DNA of 18,841 nt from Bacillota bacterium (GTDB lineage Bacteria > Bacillota > Clostridia > Lachnospirales > Lachnospiraceae). Each line of letters opens with the position of its first letter. The stretch's first letter is position 1. The notes under the pieces are model-generated. The model was not told the DNA's origin and did not search any database. It worked only from the letters and a program-made list of their open reading frames with translations. The translations under genes were made by a program, and so were the position numbers. Below are positions 6,549 to 13,435 of this stretch, in pieces. The DNA is taken from NCBI GenBank assembly GCA_023389295.1, contig JAEWEO010000174.1, forward strand, positions 1 through 18,841. The letters are read 5' to 3'.

Positions 6549-7535
6549 TTATAAAAGATGTTCACGTAATTCTTTTGCGCTTTTAGCACTTAGTAAGCCG
6601 GGTGCAATGTCAAAAACAGTCTTACAACCCATTTCCCCTTTTTCACTTAGACGATATGCAGCTCTTGCATATGCTACCAATACACTTGCAGTAAACTCAG
6701 GATTGGAATCGAGTTTTAAACTATATTCAATCAAATGGCTGTTTTCATTTTGTATTCCTGTTTTACCAGATCGAATTACAAAGCCTCCATGAGGAATTTT
6801 GTTATGATCACGATTTAATTCTTCTTCTGTGATAAAATGAACGATGGTGTTATAGTCCGCAAAATAATTCGGCATATTCTTAATTTCATTTTCAATCGCA
6901 GCCTTATCTGCTCCTTCTTCGGCTACAACAAAACATTCCCGTAGGTGCTTTTGCGAGGTAGTTAGCTCAGGGTTCTTACCATCTCTAACACTTTGAAGTG
7001 CCTCTTCTACCGGAATGGTATATTGCTTTCCGTCTTTTACACCCTCTACACGGCGAATTGCATCAGAGTGCCCTTGACTTACTCCCTTACCCCAGAAGGT
7101 ATAATCTTTACCCTGAGGAAGAATAGCGCTTGCATATAAACGGTTTAAAGAAAACATACCCGGATCCCAGCCAACGGAAATAATACTTACTTTACCAGCC
7201 TCTTTTGCTGCAGAATCTACATTTTTAAAGTGTGTATTGATATTGGCATGGGTATCAAAGCTATCCACAACATGAAACATTCTAGCAAATTTGGGTGTCT
7301 GAACAGGCAAATCAGTCGCACTACCGCCACAGAGAATTGCCACGTCAATATGATCTTTCATAGACTCTGCTTCCTCAATGGAATATACTTTAACATCCGG
7401 TGTTAACAACTTAACAGACTCTGGACTGCGTCTTGAAAAGACCGCAACCAATTCCATATCCGGATTTTGCTTGATTGCACATTCAACACCTCGTCCTAAA
7501 TTTCCATATCCAATAATTGCTATACGAATTGCCAT
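6549..7535 (-). CDS. ddh: meso-Diaminopimelate D-dehydrogenase
   Basis: A 328-residue NADPH-dependent enzyme (EC 1.4.1.16) that converts L-tetrahydrodipicolinate and ammonia directly to meso-diaminopimelate, the one-step route to lysine and to the peptidoglycan cross-link residue. The Rossmann motif IIGYGNLGRGVE is at residues 7-18. It is followed by VFSRRSPE, CGGSATDLPVQTPKFA, the catalytic-domain block VGWDPGMFSLNRLYA, TFWGKGVSQGHSDAIRRVEG, CFVVAE, MPNYFADY and PHGGFVIRSG. These match Corynebacterium glutamicum Ddh almost motif for motif, and the length is right (about 320-328). ATG 7535 follows GAGGAGATATT. It is monocistronic, ending before the bidirectional terminator at 6462-6501. Possession of Ddh means the organism need not use the succinylase or acetylase branches. 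Confidence 0.96.
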   Translation of the reverse strand: MAIRIAIIGYGNLGRGVECAIKQNPDMELVAVFSRRSPESVKLLTPDVKVYSIEEAESMKDHIDVAILCGGSATDLPVQTPKFARMFHVVDSFDTHANINTHFKNVDSAAKEAGKVSIISVGWDPGMFSLNRLYASAILPQGKDYTFWGKGVSQGHSDAIRRVEGVKDGKQYTIPVEEALQSVRDGKNPELTTSQKHLRECFVVAEEGADKAAIENEIKNMPNYFADYNTIVHFITEEELNRDHNKIPHGGFVIRSGKTGIQNENSHLIEYSLKLDSNPEFTASVLVAYARAAYRLSEKGEMGCKTVFDIAPGLLSAKSAKELREHLL

Positions 7536-7702
7536 ATAATATCTCCTCTTTCTCCTTTGATATATTAAACATTAGTATTTACAGATTGCTATTTCTGTAT
7601 CCCCTGGTAAACTCTTCTTATGATTTCTGTAACACCAATTTCCCATTGTGTTTGCAACTTTATTACTCTTCTCTTTATCCTAGTATCTTATTTTTCATAA
7701 CA

Positions 7703-7731
7703 ACTTTATCATGATTTTTCATTATCTTCAA
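7703..7731 (-). promoter_or_regulatory. Candidate ddh promoter
   Basis: Minus strand TTGAAG (7731-7726), 17-bp spacer, TAAAGT (7708-7703), each four of six to consensus. It is the best match in the region and gives a leader of about 160 nt. Confidence 0.35.
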
Positions 7732-7770
7732 ACATTTTATCACTATTTTTTAACTTACTACTATCTTTTA

Positions 7771-7808
7771 CCTTAAAAAGACTCTAATAATTTAAGCCTT
7801 AAGACTCT
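7771..7808. repeat. Short direct repeat upstream of ddh
   Basis: CCTTAAAAAGACTCT (7771-7785) and CCTTAAGACTCT (7797-7808) are near-identical apart from a 3-nt insertion. The shared AAGACTCT ends lie 23 bp apart, about two helical turns. This may be a regulator site or chance in AT-rich DNA. Confidence 0.4.
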
Positions 7809-7856
7809 GAACACCTATGGGAGGTTATCCTTACAAATAAAAGCACTAGATTCTGA

Positions 7857-8756
7857 TTACACATCTTTTGCAGAATAACCACCTGATAGAACGCTACATA
7901 TCTCCAGAAAATCCTTAGAAAAAGCACTACCCTTATTCCAAATAAAAGCAAAATCATGGTAAACTTGAAAATCCTCTAACATAATCTCTTTTAGTAATCC
8001 ACTTTTCAATTCCTTCTTAACGGCTGCTTCATATACGAAAGTTATGCCACAGCCTGTTTCCACTAATGATTTTATGGCATTTATTCCACCTATTTCAATA
8101 TGATTTCTAAAATCTTCAATTCCCATATTTCTGGTTTCTAAATAATTTTCAAGAATTTCCCTTGTCCCAGACCCCTTTTCCCTAATGATTATGCGTTCCG
8201 ATAATAAATCTACTAATTTCTTTGGTTCCTTTTGAAATTTGTAATCAATTCCACAAACTGGAAGATAACGTTCATTAGAATAAAAAAGATAATCATATTC
8301 ACTCTTGACAAAGTTTCCTTCTACAATGGCAAAATCAATTTCGCCTGATCTTAGCTTATTTAATAAATCATGGGTATTTCCAATGGCCATTTTAACTTCA
8401 GTTTCAGGGTACAAGTTTAAATAGGACTCTAAATGTTCTATCATAACAAATTCACCGATGGTTAAGGTGGCTCCAAAAAAAAGTCTTTTTTTATTTTCAT
8501 TTAGTTCCCTAATTATCTTCCTTAAATATTGATCATCGTGTTTCATAGTGATCGCTGCCTGATATAATATCTCCCCAGCCTTTGTTAAATACATCTTTTT
8601 TCCTTCATAAGTAAATAGTTTTGCGCGATAAAATTCTTCAAGATAGTGTACGTGTTGTGATACTGCAGGCTGTGTGATATTAAGTTCTTCCGCTGCTTTA
8701 GTAAAATTCATATATCTACATACTACAATAAAAGTTTCGATTCTAAAATCCATCAT
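7857..8756 (-). CDS. LysR-family regulator, CysL/YeiE-like
   Basis: A 299-residue LysR-type regulator. The N-terminal winged helix-turn-helix (residues about 1-60) shows MNFTKAAEELNITQPAVSQH and the usual LEEFYRAKLF recognition-helix tail. A linker helix leads to a periplasmic-binding-like effector domain (GATLTIGEFVM, EIDFAIVEG, REKGSGTREILENYL, IKSLVETGCGITFVYEAAVK). The GSGTRE block and overall layout fit the CysL/YeiE/CbbR branch. Start is the first of two adjacent ATGs at 8756; the second, at 8753, is equally possible. It is divergent from a YeiH-family membrane protein, the same pairing as yeiE-yeiH in E. coli, so it probably controls that gene. The effector is not known from the sequence; sulfur or sulfite compounds are an inference from relatives. 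Confidence 0.88.
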   Translation of the reverse strand: MMDFRIETFIVVCRYMNFTKAAEELNITQPAVSQHVHYLEEFYRAKLFTYEGKKMYLTKAGEILYQAAITMKHDDQYLRKIIRELNENKKRLFFGATLTIGEFVMIEHLESYLNLYPETEVKMAIGNTHDLLNKLRSGEIDFAIVEGNFVKSEYDYLFYSNERYLPVCGIDYKFQKEPKKLVDLLSERIIIREKGSGTREILENYLETRNMGIEDFRNHIEIGGINAIKSLVETGCGITFVYEAAVKKELKSGLLKEIMLEDFQVYHDFAFIWNKGSAFSKDFLEICSVLSGGYSAKDV

Positions 8757-8907
8757 AATGCATACCCCACCGTTTCATTTATTGAATACATTTAATCATA
8801 ACATATATTTATCGAATAATAAATATTCATAATTTCATTTTATAATTTAAAAGTGGTATCTTATTATCAACTTGATTTATTTATTGCGAAAGTCATAAAA
8901 TTTAGGG

Positions 8908-8939
8908 ATTGTATACACAATGAATATTGCTTGTGCAAT
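8908..8939. promoter_or_regulatory. Two tandem palindromes, candidate LysR-type operator
   Basis: ATTGTATACACAAT (8908-8921) and ATTGCTTGTGCAAT (8926-8939) are both palindromes with perfect 5-bp arms and 4-nt centres. They share the frame ATTG-N6-CAAT and their centres are 18 bp apart. Both sit between the divergent LysR and YeiH genes, 64-95 bp before the YeiH start. A pair of dyads is the usual form of a LysR recognition and activation site. Confidence 0.5.
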
Positions 8940-9002
8940 TGCTAAATCTATATTGATTCGCGATTAACTAAAAATAAATGTATACTAAAGGAGATAAGAA
9001 TT

Positions 9003-10034
9003 ATGAATTTCATTAAAAAAAATTGGCTTGGAATATTGCTATGCTTAATCGTTGCTATTCCATCCTGGCTTCTTGGAAAAAGATTCCCTATCATTGGAGG
9101 CCCTGTGATCGCTATTCTTGTTGGTATGGTTCTTTCTTTATTCATAAAGGATAAGAGTAAATTTCAAACTGGTGTAAAATTCACATCAAAAAAAATACTT
9201 CAATATGCTGTTATCTTATTAGGATTCGGATTAAACCTGACTGTCGTACTAGAAACAGGCAAGCAGTCTCTTCCCATTATCATTTGTACAATAGCAACTT
9301 CTCTTATTATTGCCTTCCTACTTCATAAGACAATGCGCATTCCATCAAAAATTTCAACACTTATTGGTGTGGGTTCTTCTATTTGTGGTGGTTCTGCTAT
9401 TGCTGCTACGGCACCAGTCATCGATGCAGATGATGAAGAGGTTGCTCAAGCCATCTCTGTCATTTTCCTGTTTAATGTTCTTGCTGCTCTTATCTTTCCT
9501 GCCTTCGGTGCTTGGCTAGGATTTTCTAATACATCGGGCGAGGCGTTTGGTATCTTTGCCGGTACCGCCGTTAATGATACCTCCTCTGTAACTGCTGCCG
9601 CTTCAACTTGGGACAGCCTCTATCAATTAGGTTCTGCTACCCTTGATAAAGCAGTTACTGTTAAATTGACAAGAACCTTAGCGATTATACCTATTACGAT
9701 AGTACTTGCTTTTATACGAACAAAAAGAGAAAAAAGTGCAAATGGAGCGAAAGTCAATCTTAAACAGATTTTCCCCTTCTTCATCTTGTATTTTATCTTA
9801 GCTTCCCTCATTACAACTATTGCAACAAGCCTTGGTGTTTCATCAGCTGTATTTGCTCCTTTTAAGGAATTAAGTAAATTCTTTATTATACTTGCAATGG
9901 CCGCAATCGGTTTTAACACCGATATTGTAAAGTTAGTAAAATCCGGTGGAAAACCGATCTTTATGGGATTTTGTTGCTGGTTAGGCATAACCGGTGTAAG
10001 CTTAATCTTACAATATACTATGGGAATTTGGTAA
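9003..10034 (+). CDS. yeiH: YeiH-family (UPF0324) membrane protein, putative sulfate exporter
   Basis: A 343-residue polytopic membrane protein of the conserved hypothetical 698 family. About ten hydrophobic segments are visible. Diagnostic motifs are FPIIGGPVIAILVGM (residues 28-42), LQYAVILLGFGLNLT, LIGVGSSICGGSAIAATAPV with the following IDADDEEVAQAIS, and FAGTAVNDTSSVTAAA. These are the most conserved blocks of the family, whose members are annotated as putative sulfate exporters on thin evidence. ATG 9003 follows AAAGGAG at 9 nt. It is transcribed alone and ends 8 bp before a strong terminator. The divergent LysR regulator and the tandem palindromes between them suggest inducible expression. 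The substrate is uncertain; sulfite or sulfonate-derived anions are an inference from the YeiE/CysL link. Confidence 0.9.
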   Translation: MNFIKKNWLGILLCLIVAIPSWLLGKRFPIIGGPVIAILVGMVLSLFIKDKSKFQTGVKFTSKKILQYAVILLGFGLNLTVVLETGKQSLPIIICTIATSLIIAFLLHKTMRIPSKISTLIGVGSSICGGSAIAATAPVIDADDEEVAQAISVIFLFNVLAALIFPAFGAWLGFSNTSGEAFGIFAGTAVNDTSSVTAAASTWDSLYQLGSATLDKAVTVKLTRTLAIIPITIVLAFIRTKREKSANGAKVNLKQIFPFFILYFILASLITTIATSLGVSSAVFAPFKELSKFFIILAMAAIGFNTDIVKLVKSGGKPIFMGFCCWLGITGVSLILQYTMGIW

Positions 10035-10041
10035 TAAAAGA

Positions 10042-10099
10042 TGGAGCAACCAAAGGGTTATTCAGTAAATAACTGTATTAACCGGGGTTGCTCCAATTT
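10042..10099. terminator. Rho-independent terminator between yeiH-like and flavodoxin genes
   Basis: TGGAGCAACC (10042-10051) pairs with GGTTGCTCCA (10086-10095), followed by ATTTT. An inner GTTATT/AATAAC hairpin sits in the loop. On the minus strand the stem is followed by TCTTTTATT, so it can also end the convergent flavodoxin transcript. Confidence 0.85.
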
Positions 10100-10137
10100 T
10101 ATGTCTATAGGAAACGATCAGTTTTTGCTTTGTTACT

Positions 10138-10653
10138 TTAGAAATTAACCTGTTCTACTTGTTCCTTCAATCTATTACAATCATCAATATCCGGATGTGA
10201 CAAAGCACGATCAAAATTATCAATCATACCTTGGATTTTTGCAGAATCTGTTGAGTCCACTATCATTTTTTCATATCGATGACGAACAGATAAGGGCATC
10301 TTCCCCTGACACATATAGGTCCCTATAATATGATTTGAGATATCTATATTCTTCTTTACAGATTCTAAAATCTGTTTAAAATATGCTTCATCACCTCCAT
10401 AACCCGCTGTACCAAATAAGAAAATCTTCCAATTCTTTAATGATTTTAAAAACTCTGCTGTCTTTATGTCACAGGTACCTTTATCCGTCCAGAAGCCGAC
10501 AAATAAGATATCTGAATCCTCTATTCTTTCTTCTGTTCTTTCCTCTGTTCCACCAAAATACATACACTGCCCCTGAGATAGGGTCTTAGCGATTGTATTT
10601 GCTAACATTTCTGTATTCCCGGTTGGGCTGTTGTAAACAATCGAATATTTCAT
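10138..10653 (-). CDS. Flavodoxin-like protein of the BilS type
   Basis: A 171-residue cytoplasmic flavodoxin-fold protein. The FMN phosphate loop SPTGNTE is at residues 9-15. It is followed by VGFWTDKGTCD (52-62), FLFGTAGYGGDEAYF (78-92), IGTYMCQGKMPLSVRHRYEK (110-129) and a C-terminal NFDRALSHPD (146-155). The WTDKG...C and LFGTAGxGG blocks fit the Flavodoxin_3-like group that includes BilS, the partner of gut bilirubin reductase BilR, as I recall those sequences. No BilR-like gene is in the window, so a role in bilirubin reduction is only a possibility; single-electron transfer or FMN delivery is the safer statement. ATG 10653 has AGGAGG 10 nt upstream and a good promoter at 10690-10717. 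It is transcribed alone. Confidence 0.75.
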   Translation of the reverse strand: MKYSIVYNSPTGNTEMLANTIAKTLSQGQCMYFGGTEERTEERIEDSDILFVGFWTDKGTCDIKTAEFLKSLKNWKIFLFGTAGYGGDEAYFKQILESVKKNIDISNHIIGTYMCQGKMPLSVRHRYEKMIVDSTDSAKIQGMIDNFDRALSHPDIDDCNRLKEQVEQVNF

Positions 10654-10689
10654 TGAGATATCCTCCTAACTTAATAACTATAACCATTA

Positions 10690-10717
10690 ATTATAATCAA
10701 TTCATATAACATTTCAA
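10690..10717 (-). promoter_or_regulatory. Promoter of the flavodoxin gene
   Basis: Minus strand TTGAAA (10717-10712), 16-bp spacer, perfect TATAAT (10695-10690). Start is predicted near 10683, leaving a leader of about 30 nt. Confidence 0.7.
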
Positions 10718-10761
10718 CCCACGTAACCGTATTTTTAATTGTTTTTAACTCCTATTTTATT

Positions 10762-10801
10762 TTAATAAAATGCCACTAAGAAGTCTTTGCCTTCCTAGTG
10801 A
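10762..10801 (-). terminator. Terminator of the methyltransferase gene
   Basis: On the minus strand TCACTAGGAAG pairs with CTTCTTAGTGG (10801-10773) around a 7-nt loop, followed by CATTTTATT. It lies 58 bp after the stop codon at 10859. The 11-bp stem contains two G-U pairs. Confidence 0.7.
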
Positions 10802-10858
10802 CATTGTAATGTTGATTATATTTGTGCTGTGATACTTATCTGCTTGATAAATATTGGC

Positions 10859-11971
10859 CTAATTCCATACCTCTTGTGAGATTTCCTGTACTAATCTTAA
10901 TTTTGCCCATTGTTCTTCTTCGGTTAGTTTATTTCCTTCCTCTGTGGAAGCAAATCCACACTGTGGACTAAGGCATAATCGATCTAAGGAAATATATTTT
11001 TCAGCCTCATGGATACGTTTTATTATATTTTCCTTGTTTTCCAAATCAGCAGATTTTGTTGTTATCAGTCCTAATACTACTTTTTTATCCCTGCTTACAT
11101 ATTGAAGCGGTTCAAAATCTCCGGAGCGTTCATCATCAAATTCAAGATAAAATGCATCTACCTTTTCCTTTGAGAAAAGATCCTTTGCTACACGATCATA
11201 GCCTCCCTGACAAGCCCATGTGGAATGAAAATTACCGCGACAGATATGTGTGGTAACAACTAGATCCTCCGGCTTACCTTCAATGGCAAGATTATTGATT
11301 TTTATTAGCTTTTCAATGATCTCCTGTAATCCTTCCTCATCCGTTCCCAAAATCAAGCAAGCATTTGGATCCACACAAACACCCCAGGTACAATCATCAA
11401 TCTGTATATTTCTACATCCAACTTCATACAAATCCCGAATTACCTTTTTATAACCATCCGCAATATCCTTTATTAAATCTTCTTCCTTTGGATAGATTTC
11501 TCTAGTCTTTTCTATATTATCCGGTGTAATCATTTGGAATAAAAATTGCGCTGGTGCCGGTATTGTCTGACGTGCTACTGTATTTTCATCTTCAAACTGC
11601 TTTACAAATTTAAAATGTTCTACAAAAGGATGATTGTCAACGGATACTTTTCCGGTTAGATATGTATCATCAATTAGAGCCGGTTCCCCATGAAACAAAA
11701 TTCCATTCTTTGTTTTTTCATGTCCTACACCATGAAATGCCCACATAAAATCAAGATGCCAGGAGCTCCTTCTAAATTCCCCATCGGTAATAGCAGGAAG
11801 TCCTGCCGCCTTCTGTTTTTCAATCAAATCGGTAATTGCTTTGTCTTCCACCAATTTCAGTTCTTCCCTACTGATTTTTCCTTCTGCGAACTCACTTCTT
11901 GACTGCTTCAAATAGCTAGGTCTTAAAAAACTTCCAACAATATCATATTGAAAAGGTGCTTTATTCTTCAT
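10859..11971 (-). CDS. MetE C-terminal-domain-like methyltransferase (YxjG/YxjH family)
   Basis: A 370-residue cytoplasmic zinc enzyme related to the catalytic half of cobalamin-independent methionine synthase. It is about half of full MetE (about 750 residues), matching the B. subtilis YxjG/YxjH group. Features are VGSFLRP near the N-terminus, AITDGEFRRSSWHLDFMW (60-77), IQIDDCTWGV and the zinc ligands His242 and Cys244 (THICRGNF), Glu277 (YLEFDDER) and Cys338 (SPQCGFAS). It should transfer a methyl group to a thiol such as homocysteine, from an unidentified donor. Start ATG 11971 follows GGGAG at 8 nt; an in-frame ATG at 11986 has no ribosome site. Upstream are a MET-box-like palindrome (12112-12128) and a LysR gene, so methionine-responsive control is likely. 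No S-box or T-box leader is seen. Confidence 0.88.
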   Translation of the reverse strand: MKNKAPFQYDIVGSFLRPSYLKQSRSEFAEGKISREELKLVEDKAITDLIEKQKAAGLPAITDGEFRRSSWHLDFMWAFHGVGHEKTKNGILFHGEPALIDDTYLTGKVSVDNHPFVEHFKFVKQFEDENTVARQTIPAPAQFLFQMITPDNIEKTREIYPKEEDLIKDIADGYKKVIRDLYEVGCRNIQIDDCTWGVCVDPNACLILGTDEEGLQEIIEKLIKINNLAIEGKPEDLVVTTHICRGNFHSTWACQGGYDRVAKDLFSKEKVDAFYLEFDDERSGDFEPLQYVSRDKKVVLGLITTKSADLENKENIIKRIHEAEKYISLDRLCLSPQCGFASTEEGNKLTEEEQWAKLRLVQEISQEVWN

Positions 11972-12040
11972 AATTCTAACTCCCATTCTAATCGTTTATT
12001 TTTTCTACAAATTATGTTATTTCCAACCATTGCTAGCTCT

Positions 12041-12055
12041 GGTTTGCTTTTATAA
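12041..12055 (+). promoter_or_regulatory. Single copy of the TTTGCTTTTAT element
   Basis: GGTTTGCTTTTATAA shares the 11-base core TTTGCTTTTAT with the repeats at 13279-13357. It lies 70 bp upstream of the methyltransferase start, in opposite orientation to that gene. A shared regulator, perhaps the intervening LysR protein, is inferred; chance is possible in AT-rich DNA. Confidence 0.35.
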
Positions 12056-12098
12056 TACTTAGTATAAATTAATTTCTGTTTGTTGGATAATACAAAAT

Positions 12099-12146
12099 AA
12101 AATGCGTTTGGTATAGTTTCAAACTATATCAGATGCATTTTTTATT
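12099..12146. terminator. Long hairpin with flanking A/T runs, probable bidirectional terminator
   Basis: Bases 12099-12119 pair almost continuously with 12121-12141 (about 18-20 usable base pairs, a few G-U), followed by a T run. On the minus strand it comes 135 bp after the LysR stop and ahead of the methyltransferase gene, so it would separate the two transcripts. The tip of the hairpin is the MET-box-like palindrome, listed separately. Confidence 0.65.
12112..12128. promoter_or_regulatory. MET-box-like palindrome TATAGTTTCAAACTATA
   Basis: A perfect 17-bp dyad with a central C. It agrees with the MET-box consensus TATAGTTTSAAACTATA, as I recall it, described for methionine genes of Streptococcaceae and bound by the LysR-type MtaR/MetR. 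Here it lies 141 bp upstream of a methionine-synthase-like gene and 148 bp downstream of a LysR gene. Confidence 0.55.
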
Positions 12147-12275
12147 TATCTCTATATATAAATGTATTTTATGTCCTTTCTCAATATATCCAAATATATT
12201 CCATCTTCCTATCTATTATGGTAAGTGTTCTGTATTTCTATCTTAATCAAGATAAAAAGATTAGATTCTCTATCA

Positions 12276-13184
12276 CTACACATAGTCAGCTACATGTTTC
12301 TTTAAAGCATCAATATACGCCTTCCCATACCTACTAAATCGCATGTTTTTCTGCATAATAATGCCCACTCGCATATATTCATCCACCATAAGTGGTTTTG
12401 CAATGATGTTCTCCCCATTTAGTTCCTTACTAATTACTCCGGTGCTGACCGTATATCCGTTCAATCCCACAGCAAGATTGAAGAGCGTAGCCCTATCTCT
12501 TACCTTAATATTTTTATTACGATCTAGTGTACTCAGTATTTCTTCCGAAAAATAGAAGGAATTATAATCTCCCTGTTCAAAGGAGAGATATGGATATTCA
12601 TCCAAATCATCCAAAAAAATCTCTTCTTTATCTGCCAGAGGGTGTTTTGAGCTAATAAAAACATGTGGTTTTGCCATAAAAAGTTCCTCAAATTCCAGTC
12701 CATTTTGCTTAATCAGCTTTCTGATTACTTCCTCATTTTTGGATGAGGTATATAAAATCCCAATTTCACTTTTTAACCTGCTTACATCTTCAATAATCTC
12801 GTAGGTCTGGGTTTCCCTAAGTGTAAAATCATATTGATTACCGCCAAATTCATGAATTACATCCACAAAGGCATTTACTGCAAAGGAATAGTGCTGCGTC
12901 GATACAGAAAATCTTGGACTTTGCTTCTTTACGTTCAAAAACTTTTCTTCCAATAGATTCGACTGTTCCAGAACCTGCCTGGCATAGGCAAGGAACTCAT
13001 CTCCGATATTTGACACCACAATCCCCTTGTTTGTTCTTTGAAAAATGGTAATCTGCATCTCATTTTCCAATTCCTTAATTGCATTCGTTAGACTTGGTTG
13101 TGATATAAACAATTCTTTTGCTGCTTCACTAATTGTCCCTTTATCTGCTACGGTTACCACATATTTTAGCTGCTGTAATGTCAC
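12276..13184 (-). CDS. LysR-family regulator, MtaR/CmbR-like
   Basis: A 302-residue LysR-type regulator. The DNA-binding domain reads MTLQQLKYVVTVADKGTISE at its start, then AAKELFISQPSLTNAIKELE and ITIFQRTNKGI. The effector domain carries VNAFVDVIHEFGG, IGILYTSS, HPLADKEEI, PYLSFEQGDYNSFYFSEEIL and LNGYTVSTGVI. The opening closely resembles the Gram-positive MtaR/CmbR/FhuR regulators of methionine and cysteine genes. The start is GTG 13184 with AAGGAG 10 nt upstream. A possible promoter TTGCAT-N17-TAGACT lies upstream on the minus strand. It sits between two candidate target regions: the MET-box hairpin before the methyltransferase gene, and the triple repeat before the divergent RsmH paralogue. 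The effector is unknown; a sulfur amino-acid precursor is an inference. Confidence 0.87.
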   Translation of the reverse strand: MTLQQLKYVVTVADKGTISEAAKELFISQPSLTNAIKELENEMQITIFQRTNKGIVVSNIGDEFLAYARQVLEQSNLLEEKFLNVKKQSPRFSVSTQHYSFAVNAFVDVIHEFGGNQYDFTLRETQTYEIIEDVSRLKSEIGILYTSSKNEEVIRKLIKQNGLEFEELFMAKPHVFISSKHPLADKEEIFLDDLDEYPYLSFEQGDYNSFYFSEEILSTLDRNKNIKVRDRATLFNLAVGLNGYTVSTGVISKELNGENIIAKPLMVDEYMRVGIIMQKNMRFSRYGKAYIDALKKHVADYV

Positions 13185-13278
13185 TTTTCTTCATCTCCTT
13201 GTGTCTGTTTCTTAATTTAGTCTAAAAGATCAATCCTTAGAATGCAATAAGTATCTAATATAATACAATGTTTCCCAA

Positions 13279-13357
13279 CTAGAATTTGCTTTTATCCGGC
13301 ATATTCTATTGGATTTTGCTTTATCATGGCTCAACTTTATCTAGAATTTGCTTTTAT
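13279..13357 (+). repeat. Three spaced direct repeats of CTAGAATTTGCTTTTAT
   Basis: Copies 1 (13279-13295) and 3 (13341-13357) are the identical 17-mer CTAGAATTTGCTTTTAT; copy 2 (13311-13325) is GGATTTTGCTTTATC. Successive starts of the shared core are 30 and 32 bp apart, about three helical turns, so all face the same side. They lie between the divergent LysR and RsmH-type genes. The TTGCTT of copy 3 coincides with a -35 box. This looks like an operator array. Confidence 0.65.
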
Positions 13358-13376
13358 GTATCGTTTTTGATATGAT
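13348..13376 (+). promoter_or_regulatory. Candidate promoter of the RsmH paralogue
   Basis: TTGCTT (13348-13353), inside repeat copy 3, is followed after 17 bp by TATGAT (13371-13376). The start would be near 13383, 53 bp before the chosen start codon. Confidence 0.45.
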
Positions 13377-13435
13377 ATGGTTTGAAATAATTAAAAGTTG
13401 GCGAGGCTTGTCCTATGCCAAAGAGGAGGATTGGG

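Larger units (their letters stand above)
7536..7856. other. Intergenic region upstream of ddh
   Basis: About 320 bp of AT-rich DNA. On the minus strand there is a candidate promoter TTGAAG-N17-TAAAGT (7703-7731). At 7771-7808 two direct repeats (CCTTAAAAAGACTCT and CCTTAAGACTCT) are 26 bp apart. A small inverted repeat TACAGA/TCTGTA sits at 7580-7599 in the predicted leader. I see no lysine riboswitch core and no T-box. Confidence 0.5.
11972..12275. other. Intergenic region between methyltransferase and LysR genes
   Basis: About 300 bp. It contains a GGTTTGCTTTTATAA element (12041-12055) like the repeats upstream of the rsmH-type gene, the long hairpin with MET-box palindrome (12099-12146), and a short TATCTT/AAGATA dyad (12239-12254). 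No good consensus promoter for the methyltransferase gene was found, which would fit activator-dependent expression. Confidence 0.55.

Noticed and set aside
7517..7714. 65-codon plus-strand open frame upstream of ddh
   Set aside because: Ser/Phe/Leu-rich translation of AT-rich intergenic DNA, no ribosome site, overlaps the predicted ddh leader.
7536..7856. Lysine riboswitch or T-box ahead of ddh
   Set aside because: No recognisable L-box core, no T-box motif and no terminator/antiterminator pair on the minus strand.
9623..9988. 121-codon minus-strand open frame inside yeiH
   Set aside because: Fully antisense to a well-conserved family gene, without its own promoter or ribosome site.
11972..12275. 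SAM (S-box) riboswitch ahead of the MetE-like gene
   Set aside because: The conserved S-box opening and four-way junction motifs are absent; the only strong structure is the MET-box hairpin.
13279..13357. CRISPR array or plasmid-type replication iterons
   Set aside because: Only three short repeats, irregular third copy, no cas or replication genes; position at a promoter fits an operator.
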